A stretch of 26,593 bases of DNA from RYN-428 sp035648595 (GCA_035648595.1 DASRLH010000290.1:1-26593); one strand, 5' to 3'; counted from the first letter of the stretch, positions 1-9,063 are shown. Made by a program: numbers and translations. Notes: generated from the sequence alone by a model not told the origin.

Positions 1-35
1 GAACGCCTTCGTACCTTGTTCGCCCTGGCTTCCAT
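1..35 (-). CDS. 5' end of an unidentified gene cut by the window edge
   Basis: Only the first eleven codons are visible, reading MEARANKVRRR. They start at an ATG whose upstream sequence carries a textbook Shine-Dalgarno AAAGGAG with a 7-nt spacer. That signal, rare in this window, is the main reason to call a gene here. The product is basic at its N-terminus, and nothing can be said about its function. Confidence 0.45.
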   Translation of the reverse strand, partial: MEARANKVRRR

Positions 36-42
36 GCCAATA

Positions 43-49
43 CTCCTTT
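43..49 (-). promoter_or_regulatory. Strong ribosome binding site for the left-edge gene
   Basis: Read on the minus strand the site is AAAGGAG, followed by seven bases and then ATG. It fixes the start of the partial gene at the left edge. Confidence 0.55.
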
Positions 50-120
50 GAATCAATCGAACGATAATGCCACCAATATGTTATACTCGCTGGCGGACAC
101 AAAAAAATGTGACGAAAGAT

Positions 121-142
121 GAGGCGAGACGCCCGTGATACA
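121..142. repeat. Solo half copy of the family A palindromic repeat
   Basis: GGCGAGACGCCCGTGATAC at 123-141 is identical over 19 bases to the right arm of the complete element at 15656-15755. The mirror-image arm expected about 70 bp away is not present, and the first half of the local palindrome is degenerate. It lies between the left-edge gene and the ASCH gene. Confidence 0.7.
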
Positions 143-159
143 ACATGGTCATGCGATGA

Positions 160-513
160 CTAAGACAACATCGGCTGACCGTCGCATTTTTTTCTTCGCG
201 GCGCGGCACGCTCGGTCAAACTGAATACGATACGAAACCAGTGCTTGCCATCATTGCTCTGATCGGGATACAGCGTCATCAGCACATCAAGAAGTGCGGC
301 CATTGTTTCAAACCCATCCGCGCGAGCGTCGGCGTCGGTGAGATTTTCAAGCTCGATGATTTCGACGGCCTGTATCGCAAGCCAACCCAGCCCCGGCGAA
401 AAGGCGTGCTCGCCCGCCCGCACGCGCGGCTTGCCCCAGCGGCGCAGCGTCGTGCTTTTCTGCCCGGCACGAATCGCCTCCTGCATCGGCTTCTTGAAAA
501 ATAGCTGGCCCAT
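160..513 (-). CDS. ASCH domain protein
   Basis: This 117-residue protein matches the ASCH fold, a PUA-like beta-barrel associated with RNA binding or RNA-modification roles. Near its start it has the family signature LFFKKPMQEAIRAGQKSTTLR: a hydrophobic strand, then G-x-K-x-x-T-x-R. The C-terminal WFRIVFSL is the usual closing strand. I start it at the ATG giving MGQLFFKK, because the frame upstream of it (to 666) would overlap the divergent debranching enzyme and has no family character. The length fits a stand-alone ASCH protein. It is divergent from the glycogen debranching gene with about 150 bp between start codons. Substrate and cellular role cannot be read from the sequence. Confidence 0.75.
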   Translation of the reverse strand: MGQLFFKKPMQEAIRAGQKSTTLRRWGKPRVRAGEHAFSPGLGWLAIQAVEIIELENLTDADARADGFETMAALLDVLMTLYPDQSNDGKHWFRIVFSLTERAAPRRKKCDGQPMLS

Positions 514-664
514 GAAGAAGCCGGCATCGTAAGAGTACGTGCGGCGCGGGTCTACGTTGGCCGCTCCCCGAATGAGTGCGGCCAACTTTAGTGGCATGGC
601 CCCCGCGTATCGCCTCACCCTACTCTCCGCGCCATCGGCTTTCGATTCGATTACACTCCCGCCC

Positions 665-2659
665 ATGGCTCTTTTCTCTCTTGAAACCTATGGCCAGTCC
701 GATCCGCATCTTCAGCAGGAATGGCTCCTCACCAACGGCTTGGGCGGCTACGCATTCTCGACGGTTTTGGGATGCAACACGCGGCGTTATCACGGGCTGC
801 TTTGCGCCGCCACGCTTCCGCCGGTGGGGCGGATTCTGGCGCTTTCACGGATCGGCGAGATCGTCAGCTTCGACGGCGACGACTCCCAGCTTTTCGAGTT
901 TTCCGTCAACCAGTTCCGCGAGGGATTTCATCCGCATGGCTGGCACTACCTCCGCAAGTTTGAACTCGAAGACGCCGCACATTGGGAATATGAAATCGAG
1001 GGCGTTCGCATCGTCAAGGAAGTGCAGATGCTCTGGCGTCAAAACGTCGTTGGCGTGCGTTATACCATCGACCCGCCGCGCAAGCGCCAAGTGAAACTCG
1101 CGCTGCTGCCGTTCTTTGGCCTGCGCGATTTCCATGGCCTGCGCCATTCCCAGGACACAACATTTAATGTCACTTCCGCGCAGCAAAAAGTCGAGGTGAC
1201 GGTCGATTCACATTCCTGCTACGTCGTCGCCGACTCCGGGACGTTTGAGCCGCATTCCGACTGGTGGTATGGGCATTATTACGCGATCGACAACGATCGC
1301 GGCATGGACGATTGCGAAGACCTCTACACGCCCGGCCGCTTCGTCCTCGAAACGACCGGCCACGCCAGCATCACGCTTTGGGCGTCGATGGACGGCGCGG
1401 GGCCTTTTGACTGGGAGACGGAGTTGGGCAATCGGCGACAGGCGATGACCGCCGCCCATACCGCGCCCATCGACGTGCATCCCAAGGATCGGCCCATGCT
1501 CGCCTCCGCGCGCGAATCAGGTGTCATTAAGGGACTGGTGCGTGCCGCCAATGATTTCATCGTGGAGCGGAAAATGCCCAGCGGGCAGGATGGATCGACG
1601 GTGATCGCCGGGTATCCGTGGTTCGCGGATTGGGGGCGCGACACGATGATTTCGCTGCCGGGGTTGTTTCTGGTCACGGGGCGATTCGAGCAGGCCAAAC
1701 AGGTGCTTGGCGTGTTCGCCCAGTACGTCAGCGACGGGATGATCCCCAACCGGTTCGATGACTACACCAACGAGCCGCACTACAACACGGTGGATGCAAG
1801 CCTGTGGTTTATTCATGCGGCGTTCGAGTACCTGCGCTACAGCAACGACCGCAAAACATTTGGCGGCATCTTGCTCCCCGCCTGCCGGCAGATCATCGCC
1901 GGCTATCGCAAGGGGACGCGATACCACATTCGCATGGACGAAGCCGACGGCCTGATCTCGCAGGGGGATGAGCACACGCAGCTGACATGGATGGACGCCA
2001 AGACCAACGACGTCGCCTTCACGCCCCGGCAGGGAAAAGCCGTCGAGATTAACGCGCTGTGGTATCACGCGATCAAGCTGATGGGCGATGAGCCGCTGGC
2101 GGCAAGGGTGGCCGACAGCTTCCGCAAGGCGTTTTGGATCAGCCCCTTCCGCGGGCTGGCGGACGTGGTGGATGGCTCGCCAACGCCCGACGGCTACCCC
2201 CGGCGCGATACCTCCCTTCGTCCCAATCAAATCTTCGCGGTCAGTCTGCCCAACAGCCCGCTCATGCCGGATCAGCAGCGGGCGGTGGTGGAAGTCGTCC
2301 GCCGGGAATTGCTCACGGCCATGGGTCTCAAATCATTGGCGAAAGGCGATTCGCGCTTTTGCGGCCGATACGCCGGCGATCAATTCAAGCGCGACGCCTG
2401 CTATCACAATGGCACCGTCTGGGCGTGGCTCATCGGCGGGTTCCTCTCCGCCTATCTGCGAGTCAACAATCACTCGGTCGAATCCGTCGATCACGCGCGC
2501 GGCTGGCTTCAGCCGTTGCTCGACCAGATGCACACCAACTGCATCGGGCAGATCGCCGAGATATACGAAGGAGACGAGCCCCACCGCATGGTCGGCTGTC
2601 CCGCCCAGGCCTGGAGCGTCGCCGAAGCGCTGCGATTGGCAGTGGACTTAGGGTTGTGA
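665..2659 (+). CDS. Glycogen debranching enzyme (amylo-alpha-1,6-glucosidase, GH133)
   Basis: At 664 residues it has the two-part layout of the archaeal/bacterial GDE family. An N-terminal GDE_N-type beta domain (about 10-230) contains NGLGGYAFSTVLGCNTRRYHGLL. A C-terminal (alpha/alpha)6-barrel (about 285-660) contains WFADWGRDTMISLPGL (from residue 319) and DYTNEPHYNTVDASLWF, both hallmarks of the catalytic domain. The enzyme hydrolyses alpha-1,6 branch points in glycogen in the cytoplasm. The start chosen is ATG 665 (MALFSLETYG). The open frame extends up to 539, but the extra 42 residues are not family-like and would overlap the divergent promoter region. No Shine-Dalgarno is visible. A GH57 branching enzyme lies about 20 kb away, so glycogen turnover genes are present but not clustered. 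Confidence 0.93.
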   Translation: MALFSLETYGQSDPHLQQEWLLTNGLGGYAFSTVLGCNTRRYHGLLCAATLPPVGRILALSRIGEIVSFDGDDSQLFEFSVNQFREGFHPHGWHYLRKFELEDAAHWEYEIEGVRIVKEVQMLWRQNVVGVRYTIDPPRKRQVKLALLPFFGLRDFHGLRHSQDTTFNVTSAQQKVEVTVDSHSCYVVADSGTFEPHSDWWYGHYYAIDNDRGMDDCEDLYTPGRFVLETTGHASITLWASMDGAGPFDWETELGNRRQAMTAAHTAPIDVHPKDRPMLASARESGVIKGLVRAANDFIVERKMPSGQDGSTVIAGYPWFADWGRDTMISLPGLFLVTGRFEQAKQVLGVFAQYVSDGMIPNRFDDYTNEPHYNTVDASLWFIHAAFEYLRYSNDRKTFGGILLPACRQIIAGYRKGTRYHIRMDEADGLISQGDEHTQLTWMDAKTNDVAFTPRQGKAVEINALWYHAIKLMGDEPLAARVADSFRKAFWISPFRGLADVVDGSPTPDGYPRRDTSLRPNQIFAVSLPNSPLMPDQQRAVVEVVRRELLTAMGLKSLAKGDSRFCGRYAGDQFKRDACYHNGTVWAWLIGGFLSAYLRVNNHSVESVDHARGWLQPLLDQMHTNCIGQIAEIYEGDEPHRMVGCPAQAWSVAEALRLAVDLGL

Positions 2660-2765
2660 GGGAAGGGGTCAAGCTTTTCGGGGGATGCGCGGCGCGGCAG
2701 ATGAAATGGAAAAGGACGCTGCGCGCCCACTACGACGGTGACTTGGTGAGGGTATACTGCACCGC

Positions 2766-3476
2766 ATGCACAGCCCATTGGATCCCTCCTCAATTGCGGC
2801 TCAAACTTTTCATGCCCCATTGGCACAGGGCAACGATTCAAGCACTCGCTCCACGTACACACTCGGACCCGATCCAGGATTGCTCGGCAGATTATTTCGG
2901 CGGCCACCAGGTTGGGTGGTGAATTGCGTGGCACTGGCGGCGATGCTTGGGGTGCTATACGCCAGCACCGCGCCAGGAGGCTACACGCTTTCGTTATTCG
3001 CGTGCGGACTGCTGTGGTTCTTGATGGCCGCGGTTTGGTTGGTCCGAGCGGCGGGGCTTTTGATTTGCATTCGGGGGTTCCTGCGCACGCCAAGTACGCT
3101 TCGCGATCACTGGCCGCGATGGCTGATCGGCCCGGTTGCCAGCGCGATCACCTTGGCGCTGGTTTCTCTTGACGCTCCGCTCCACCTCGGTTTTGCGATA
3201 AGTCGAAATGATTTATCACAGCTTTCCCGCCAGGCATTGGCCGCCGGTCCCGCCCGCGACGATTATTTTTCCGCGCCGGTGCGAAGAGCGGGAATTTATC
3301 AGGTGTCCGTCGCCCAGGTGACGTCCGCCGGCGAAGTGCGGTTCTGGGTGCATGGCACGGAATTCTTTCGATCCTTCAGCGGTTTCTCCTATCGCCCAAC
3401 CGGCACGCCCTCCGACGGCGGCGGTTCCTTCAGGCCGCTGGGCGGGCCATGGTATGAATGGCATACGAGTTGGTAG
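2766..3476 (+). CDS. Small membrane protein of unknown function
   Basis: This 236-residue protein is not recognised. About 45 polar N-terminal residues precede three likely membrane segments (about 51-67, 73-102, 118-136). A soluble C-terminal part follows, with GIYQVSVAQVTSAGEVRFWV suggesting beta structure, then a Gly/Ser/Pro-rich tail ending in WYEWHTSW. Codon use and an uninterrupted frame support it as real. A TATACT box at 2753-2758 lies only eight bases before the ATG, which would give a very short leader if used. It converges on the tolC-like gene, with four bases between the two stop codons. Confidence 0.65.
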   Translation: MHSPLDPSSIAAQTFHAPLAQGNDSSTRSTYTLGPDPGLLGRLFRRPPGWVVNCVALAAMLGVLYASTAPGGYTLSLFACGLLWFLMAAVWLVRAAGLLICIRGFLRTPSTLRDHWPRWLIGPVASAITLALVSLDAPLHLGFAISRNDLSQLSRQALAAGPARDDYFSAPVRRAGIYQVSVAQVTSAGEVRFWVHGTEFFRSFSGFSYRPTGTPSDGGGSFRPLGGPWYEWHTSW

Positions 3477-3480
3477 CCTT

Positions 3481-5130
3481 TCACTGCACCGATCTTTCCA
3501 CGTCTTTTCCCTCCGGTTGCCAGTCAACGCGCGACGCGCCCAGGCTGGTGCCGGTGGCAAAAGCCAGATCTACCTGGGCGACCTGGTAATCGGTGATGGC
3601 TGATATTTCCGAGGACTGCGCGTCGGCTAAACTCGATTGCGCGATCAGCACGTCCGTGCTGGTGCGCAGGCCCAGGTTGAATTGCCGCACCTCCACTCTC
3701 AACACGCGATCGGCCAATGTCACGCGCTCGTGGGCGGCGAGGATGCGCTGCCAATCGGTGTTGAGCGTGTCCACCGCGTTGTACACATCCTGGCGGATTT
3801 GCGCGGCCTGCTGCTGCTTGGTCGCCAACTGCTGCAGGCGATTGAGCAGCGCGCGGCGGAGTTGGCTTTTGGCCGCCTCATTGCCAAGCGGAATTTGCAG
3901 CGTCAGGCCGACATTGTTCCCTTCATAGTCCTTGTTCCAAACCTGCTCGAAGGTGGTGCTGGGCGATCCGCTGAATCCGAGGTGGCTGTAGCTGTATTGC
4001 ACGGAAAGCAACGGCAGCATCGCATTGCGCGCGATGCGAATGTTCGCGGTTTCAGTGACGATCTGCAGCTCGATGTTCAGCATCTCCATGCGCTGGGTCA
4101 TTGCCGCGCGGGTGAGATAGCCGGCATCCACGTTGTAGGAAATCGCGCTGGGACGGGTGCCGGGGACGATTTTGGTGAACGATTCGATCGGCAGGTCGGC
4201 CCGGTTGAGGATGCGCTTGAGATCGCGCTCTTTTTGGCGCACGTCGTTGCCGGCGATGATGATCGCCTCGACCTGGTCGGCCACGCCCGATTCGGCGCGC
4301 ACCACGTCCGGCTGCGCGATGACGCCCGCCCGCACCTGCCGGCGGGCACGCTGGAGCTGCGCCACCGCAAGGTCGTACTGCTGGCGGCGCACCTGTAAAA
4401 TCGCCTGGCTGGCGTACAGCGCCCAATACGCGCGATCGGTATCGGCCAATACGCGAATTACCTCCAGCTTCGTGCGCGCCTGCGCCTGCTCGTATTGATA
4501 AAACGCGATGCGAATGCCCTGCGCGTTGACGTCAAATCCAAACCCGCGGAGCAATGGCTGGCTGATCGTCACGTTGGGATTGAAGGTGTAGGAGGGATTG
4601 AGCAGCGAGAAAACGCCCAGGTTATTCTGGTACGAATAGGGCGCATCAAACTTCAACGAGCCGCCGGTGAGAAGCGGAACCGTGACGTTGGCGTCGGGAG
4701 AGAGGTTGTACTGGGTGAAGGTCTTGACATTCCCGGCGCCCGGCGACTTGCTTTGCGAATAATTCGCGCTGCCGTTGAACATCGACTCAAAGGCGGCCTC
4801 CTGCTCGGTGATCGACGTATGGGCGATGGTGGGATCGTACAGGCTGACTTTCAGATCGAGATTATTGCGCAGCGCGCTGGCCCTGCATTCGGCAATCGAC
4901 AGCGTGATCTGCGCCGGCGGGAAATCCGATGCCGGGCTGGTCGTCGGCTGGGCGTCAGCGGGGCGGGTGGTGGCGTACCGTGAGAAGTCCGTGGTGGCGA
5001 TGTCGTGCAACTGCGACTGGGGAACCACCCATTCCCCGGTGCCGCCGGTGCCAAAATCCTTCACACAGCCTGATAGAAGCAGGCACGCAAGAACCCAGGA
5101 AACACGCCGAGTTTTGAGTTGGCCACGCAA
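3481..5130 (-). CDS. TolC-family outer-membrane efflux lipoprotein
   Basis: A 549-residue outer membrane efflux protein with a lipoprotein signal: basic start, hydrophobic stretch and lipobox LLSGC (Cys22). Two repeated OEP-type halves follow, rich in long Ala/Gln/Arg helices such as YDLAVAQLQRARRQVRAGV, with the family phrases ISQPLLRGFGFDVNAQGIRIA and LQIPLGNEAAKSQLRRALL. It should form the trimeric channel-tunnel for the MacAB-like transporter encoded upstream on the same strand. The start codon is TTG: there is an in-frame stop four codons upstream, and a GAGG lies about ten bases before it. A 103-bp palindromic element occupies most of the 135-bp gap to the permease gene. Confidence 0.93.
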   Translation of the reverse strand: MRGQLKTRRVSWVLACLLLSGCVKDFGTGGTGEWVVPQSQLHDIATTDFSRYATTRPADAQPTTSPASDFPPAQITLSIAECRASALRNNLDLKVSLYDPTIAHTSITEQEAAFESMFNGSANYSQSKSPGAGNVKTFTQYNLSPDANVTVPLLTGGSLKFDAPYSYQNNLGVFSLLNPSYTFNPNVTISQPLLRGFGFDVNAQGIRIAFYQYEQAQARTKLEVIRVLADTDRAYWALYASQAILQVRRQQYDLAVAQLQRARRQVRAGVIAQPDVVRAESGVADQVEAIIIAGNDVRQKERDLKRILNRADLPIESFTKIVPGTRPSAISYNVDAGYLTRAAMTQRMEMLNIELQIVTETANIRIARNAMLPLLSVQYSYSHLGFSGSPSTTFEQVWNKDYEGNNVGLTLQIPLGNEAAKSQLRRALLNRLQQLATKQQQAAQIRQDVYNAVDTLNTDWQRILAAHERVTLADRVLRVEVRQFNLGLRTSTDVLIAQSSLADAQSSEISAITDYQVAQVDLAFATGTSLGASRVDWQPEGKDVERSVQ

Positions 5131-5144
5131 TCGGGAACCTCAAT

Positions 5145-5247
5145 CGTGACACGGGCGTCTCGCCCGTGCGTATTGTGATCGAATGTCAGCGGATCGATTT
5201 ATGGAAGCTTCCCACGCCATGCGCACGGGCGGGACGCCCGTGTCACG
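5145..5247. repeat. Family A inverted-repeat element (REPIN-like) inside the efflux operon
   Basis: The arms are 26 bp at 5145-5170 and 5222-5247, and they match as inverted repeats at 25 of 26 positions. Each arm is itself a hairpin: the left contains CACGGGCGTCTCGCCCGTG, an 8-bp perfect stem with a 3-nt loop. The 51-bp centre has no obvious coding content. The element sits between the permease stop and the tolC-like start, so it would be part of any polycistronic transcript. Confidence 0.85.
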
Positions 5248-5265
5248 TTGGAACAACGCTCGTGC

Positions 5266-6531
5266 TCATTCATGGCGCAGCGCCTCAATGGGATCAAGCC
5301 TTGCGGCCTTGATGGCGGGAAACATGCCGAACACCAGTCCCACGGTGGCGGCAAATCCGAAGGAAAGCGCCACCGCCCAGCCGGGGATGGCGGCCTTGTC
5401 GAGCTTCGCGTCCTTGATCAGCTTGAGCATCGCCACGATTCCTTCTCCGCACAGCAGTCCCATCAATCCGCCGAGCAGGCATAACACCAGCGCCTCGACA
5501 AGAAACTGCAAGAGGATCACCATCGGCCTTGCGCCCACGGCCTTGCGCAGGCCGATCTCGCGCGTGCGCTCCGAGACGCTGACGAGCATGATGTTCATGA
5601 TCCCCACGCCGCCCACCAGCAGCGAGATGCCGACGATTCCGCTGGCAACGAGCGTGATGGCCGTCGCCACGCTCTTGAACTGATCCACCATCTTCTGCAC
5701 CGCTTCGATGTTGAAGTTGTCGGGCTTATCTACGCCCAGGTGCCGCTTGTAGCGTAGGAAGAAGCGGATTTCCGCCCGCGCCTCGTCGGAAACCTCCGGC
5801 GATTTGCTGGTGGCCTCGGCGCGAACCCACTGATACGGATTGGTGTAGGCGGTGCTGAAGGGGATGTAAATTTCCGAATCCGTCTGCCCGTTGCCGAACA
5901 TGGTGGATTGGGGCTGCGATTCGATGACGCCCACCACGATGAACCGTCGGTCGCCGATCATGATGTCCTGCCCGGTGGGATCGGCATTAAGGCCCAGCGC
6001 GTGTTGCGCCTTGTCGTTGATCAGGCACACGGCGCGGGCCTGCTCGTTATCGATCAGCGAGAAAGGCCGGCCCGTCACGACGGTGCGGTTTTCCACCTGG
6101 TGCCACGATGGCTCGATACCGTGGATATCCACGTTCTGCACCACATGCGGGCCATGCGATACCGTGCCGCTTCCGTTTAAATATGTGGTTCGCGTGAAGC
6201 TGGCGACCGACGGGCAATATTGCAGCAATCCATCAAAATCATGCGGGCGAAAACGGGTAGCTCGATAATGATAATATTTTTGGCTGGCCTCATCGGGCGG
6301 CCAGGGGCTGATGAACAGCTTGTTGGTGCCCATCGCGGCAAATTCGGTGAGCACGTTTTGCTTGAGCCCGGTGAGGGCGGCGATCACCGCCGTCACCGAC
6401 GCGACGCCGATGACGATGCCCACGGTCGTCAGCATCGAGCGCACTTTGTTCGACCAAACCTGCCCCAGCGCCAGAAAGACGCTTTGGTAGATCAGGACGA
6501 GTGGCGTAATGAGCAATCGCAGGAGCCTCAT
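5266..6531 (-). CDS. MacB-type ABC transporter permease
   Basis: This 421-residue permease has the MacB/FtsX topology. One N-terminal membrane helix (KVRSMLTTVGIVIGVASVTA, about 29-53) precedes a large periplasmic domain (about 60-280). Three C-terminal helices contain SLLVGGVGIMNIMLVSVSER, then TREIGLRKAVGA, and the protein ends in the classic DPIEALRHE. It lacks the fused ATPase of E. coli MacB, which is encoded separately just upstream with an ATGA start/stop overlap (6528-6531) that suggests translational coupling. Together with the adaptor and TolC-like protein it should form a mechanotransmission-type exporter. Substrates of such systems include macrolides, lipopeptides and siderophores, and the substrate here is unknown. 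Confidence 0.93.
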   Translation of the reverse strand: MRLLRLLITPLVLIYQSVFLALGQVWSNKVRSMLTTVGIVIGVASVTAVIAALTGLKQNVLTEFAAMGTNKLFISPWPPDEASQKYYHYRATRFRPHDFDGLLQYCPSVASFTRTTYLNGSGTVSHGPHVVQNVDIHGIEPSWHQVENRTVVTGRPFSLIDNEQARAVCLINDKAQHALGLNADPTGQDIMIGDRRFIVVGVIESQPQSTMFGNGQTDSEIYIPFSTAYTNPYQWVRAEATSKSPEVSDEARAEIRFFLRYKRHLGVDKPDNFNIEAVQKMVDQFKSVATAITLVASGIVGISLLVGGVGIMNIMLVSVSERTREIGLRKAVGARPMVILLQFLVEALVLCLLGGLMGLLCGEGIVAMLKLIKDAKLDKAAIPGWAVALSFGFAATVGLVFGMFPAIKAARLDPIEALRHE

Positions 6532-7340
6532 GTGCCGGCCACCTCCGCCAACGAAGGTTTCGCCGGATGAAGGCGCATCTCCAGGTTGGCTCGCGCGCCC
6601 ACGGCTTCGTCGGGCGCCGGCTCGGGAATGGCCGATGGCTCGGCGATGCTTACCGGATCGGCTTCGACGGACGAATCCGAATGCACCCGTCCATCCTTCA
6701 TGCGGATCACCCGCCGCGCATGCCGGGCCACGTCCGCCTCGTGCGTCACCATGATGATCGTCTGGCCTTCGGCGTGAAGATCGTTGAAGAGGGAGAGGAT
6801 TTCGTCGCTGGTTCGGCTGTCGAGATTCCCCGTTGGTTCATCGGCCAGCAATATCGCGGGCCGGCCGACCAGGGCGCGGGCGATGGCGACGCGCTGCCTC
6901 TGTCCGCCGGAGAGTTGGTTGGGCCGATGCCGCATGCGATCGCCCAGTCCCACCCGGCCCAGGGCCTCCTTGGCGCGCTGCCGCCGGCCCCACCAGCCGT
7001 TGTGCGAATAAATCAACGGCAGCTCCACGTTCTTCAGCGCGCTCAATCGCGGCAGCAACTCAAAACTCTGGAACACAAACCCGATCCGTTCATTGCGCAC
7101 GTGCGCCAGAGCTCCGCCGGACAGACGGGTGGTGAGCTTTCCATCGAGCCAATATTCGCCGGCGGTGGGGCGGTCCAGGCAGCCGAGGATATTCATCAGC
7201 GTGCTCTTGCCCGATCCGCTGGTTCCCATGATGGCGACATATTCGTTTTGCCCGACCGACAACGACACGCCGTCGAGCGCGCGGATATGTTCCGTGCCGA
7301 CGCGGTAATGCTTGGTGATGTTGTCGAGGCGGATGACCAT
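6528..7340 (-). CDS. MacB/LolD-type ABC transporter ATP-binding protein
   Basis: This 270-residue ATPase has Walker A GTSGSGKST (39-47), Q-loop Gln91, signature LSGGQ (143-147) followed by RQRVAIARAL, Walker B ILLADEPTGNLD (catalytic Glu168) and H-loop His200. These place it in the MacB/LolD/FtsE subgroup. I start it at the ATG giving MVIRLDNITKHY, where the ABC domain begins. The frame is open up to 7505, but the extra 55 residues show no family character. About 50 extra C-terminal residues, rich in Pro, Glu and Ala, follow the ABC domain and have no assigned role. It overlaps the permease start by four bases. Confidence 0.93.
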   Translation of the reverse strand: MVIRLDNITKHYRVGTEHIRALDGVSLSVGQNEYVAIMGTSGSGKSTLMNILGCLDRPTAGEYWLDGKLTTRLSGGALAHVRNERIGFVFQSFELLPRLSALKNVELPLIYSHNGWWGRRQRAKEALGRVGLGDRMRHRPNQLSGGQRQRVAIARALVGRPAILLADEPTGNLDSRTSDEILSLFNDLHAEGQTIIMVTHEADVARHARRVIRMKDGRVHSDSSVEADPVSIAEPSAIPEPAPDEAVGARANLEMRLHPAKPSLAEVAGT

Positions 7341-7456
7341 GCGGGCAGTGGTGGGAAATTTCAGTCGATATCGTCTGTCGCCGCGGGGGCAAACGCGCCA
7401 CGCATCACCGCAAACGGGGATGACAGCGTTTTTCAGGTAGCTGGAGCGGCTTGGCA

Positions 7457-7474
7457 TGGTCACTGAAGTGACCA
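7457..7474. promoter_or_regulatory. Perfect 18-bp palindrome between adaptor and ATPase genes
   Basis: TGGTCACTGAAGTGACCA has two perfect 8-bp arms around GA. It lies in the 182-bp gap between the adaptor stop and the ATPase start. There is no T-run on either side, so a terminator is unlikely. It could be an operator for a dimeric regulator or an mRNA-processing hairpin. Confidence 0.3.
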
Positions 7475-7522
7475 CGCCGGGCGGCCCAATATGGTCAAGC
7501 GCCATAGCAGTATGAACCTGCT

Positions 7523-8986
7523 TTAGTTGCCCCCCGGGGCCGTCGCGGGCATTGTGGTTGGCGCCGTAGCCGACACCGGCGCCCTGCCCGCTTTCCCCGC
7601 TGCTTTCGCCTGCCCGGCCTCCACGTTCACTGCCTGCCCGTCCGCCAGCGTCTCAAGCACTTTGTATGGCCCGATGATAATGGCGTCTCCGTCTTTCAGG
7701 CCGGACTTGATCAGCGTGTGCGTCTCATCGCTGGGCCCAACGGTCACGGGCGTGGCGGCGGCTTTGCCGTTCACCACGCGATAGACGACGGAGGTGATCG
7801 ACTTGGTGACGTCCACTTCGGGGTTGGAGCGGATGCCCGCCGGCAGCGATTCGGTTGGCCGGCCCATCACGGCCTGGCTGGCGACGCGGATGCCATGATG
7901 GCGATGCACCTCGATATCCGCGTCCGCTGACAGGCCCGATCGAACATTCTGGCCCTTGGTGTCCAGGCGAATGTGGCACTCGAAGTAGCGGCCGTTGTCG
8001 GAGTTTCCCGGTGACATTTGGTTGTTATCGGGTTGCGCGCGGGCGTTGGCGACGGTTTCCACAACGCCGTCGAATATCTTGTCGGCGAAGGCCTGCATGC
8101 GCACGTGCGCCGTTTGGCCTGCCTTCACCTGCGCGATGCTGGATTCGTCGATTCGGGCGACCATGAGCATCTGCGAGAGGTCGGCGACTTCCATGATGGT
8201 TGTGCCGGGGCTGCCCTGGATTCCGGGTACGACCACCTCGCCAACCTCCGCCTTGCGGCGGGTGACGATGCCGTCGATCGTCGCAACGATCACCGTGTAA
8301 CTCAAGTCGTCCTTGGCCTTGTCCACGTCGGCTTTCGAGGCTTTCAGTTGCTCGTCCATCACCACCAGGTTGGCCTGGTCGGCGGCCAGTGAAAACTGCG
8401 ACGCCTCGATCTGCGCCTTCATCGAATCCGCCTTGGTTTCCGCGGTATCCACGATGGACTGACTGACATCGCTGGTGGAAAGCAAACCCTTTTGCCGGTC
8501 GAAATCGCGCTGGGCGTCGAGCAGATTAGCCTTGGCCGACACGATCTGCGCGGCGCTGGATTTAATGTGTTGCTTGGCGACTTCGATCTGGGCGACCTGG
8601 GCATCATGGCGTGCATTGGCCGATTGCAGCGCCGCCTCCACGTCGCGGGCATCGAGCCGCACCAGCACGGAGGCCGGGATATGCCGGGCCGGGTCTCCCT
8701 TGGTGACGCGATCGCCTTCCTTGAACGGCAGATCGATAATGGCCGCCGACACCCGCGCGCTGATGGACACTTTGGTGCGCGGCTGCACTTCGCCGGGCGC
8801 GCTGATGATCTCGACGAGATCACCGGGCGCCGCCGGCTCGGTGCGCACGACCGGCGTCGTGGGCGGCGGCGCCAGCGCGCTGCGCACCTTCATCGCGATG
8901 CCCACCACCACGCCGCCGGCGAGCAGCAGGCTGCCCAAAATCACCAAAAATATCTTCACGCCCGCGTTCCTCGGGAGGGATTGCAT
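7523..8986 (-). CDS. Efflux periplasmic adaptor (HlyD/MacA family)
   Basis: A membrane-anchored adaptor of 487 residues. An N-terminal uncleaved anchor (VKIFLVILGSLLLAGGVVVG, about 10-34) is followed by a lipoyl-like half (KVSISARVSAAIIDLPFKEGDRV). Next comes a long helical hairpin (about 110-220) rich in Ala, Gln and Lys. The second lipoyl half and beta-barrel contain VVVPGIQGSPGTTIMEVADLSQMLMVARIDE. The C-terminal 30 residues are Ala/Pro/Thr-rich. It should bridge the inner-membrane transporter to the TolC-like channel. ATG 8986 is preferred. A TTG at 9010 in the same frame would add eight residues. It is the first gene of the minus-strand efflux operon. Confidence 0.92.
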   Translation of the reverse strand: MQSLPRNAGVKIFLVILGSLLLAGGVVVGIAMKVRSALAPPPTTPVVRTEPAAPGDLVEIISAPGEVQPRTKVSISARVSAAIIDLPFKEGDRVTKGDPARHIPASVLVRLDARDVEAALQSANARHDAQVAQIEVAKQHIKSSAAQIVSAKANLLDAQRDFDRQKGLLSTSDVSQSIVDTAETKADSMKAQIEASQFSLAADQANLVVMDEQLKASKADVDKAKDDLSYTVIVATIDGIVTRRKAEVGEVVVPGIQGSPGTTIMEVADLSQMLMVARIDESSIAQVKAGQTAHVRMQAFADKIFDGVVETVANARAQPDNNQMSPGNSDNGRYFECHIRLDTKGQNVRSGLSADADIEVHRHHGIRVASQAVMGRPTESLPAGIRSNPEVDVTKSITSVVYRVVNGKAAATPVTVGPSDETHTLIKSGLKDGDAIIIGPYKVLETLADGQAVNVEAGQAKAAGKAGRAPVSATAPTTMPATAPGGN

Positions 8987-9039
8987 CGGCCCGGCACCCA
9001 GGCCCCACAAGATAGACGCCGCCGAACGGATCCGATTTC

Positions 9040-9063
9040 AAAAAAGAATACGCCGCCGGGCGT
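9040..9063 (-). terminator. Hairpin plus U-tract in the leader of the efflux operon
   Basis: On the minus strand ACGCC-CGGC-GGCGT is followed by ATTC and six T residues. It lies about 55 bp upstream of the adaptor start and downstream of a candidate promoter, so it could act as an attenuator. The stem has only five base pairs, hence the low confidence. Confidence 0.3.

Noticed and set aside
3637..4983. Long open frames on the plus strand opposite the TolC-like gene
   Set aside because: Shadow frames of a clear TolC homologue; no signal peptide or domain.
5145..5247. CRISPR array suggested by repeated palindromic arms
   Set aside because: Only two arms, in inverted rather than direct orientation, with one spacer; no cas genes.
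3481..9010. Idea that the efflux operon might be an antibiotic biosynthesis or secretion cluster
   Set aside because: No biosynthetic, peptide precursor or immunity genes are adjacent; the set is a standard MacAB-TolC-like exporter.
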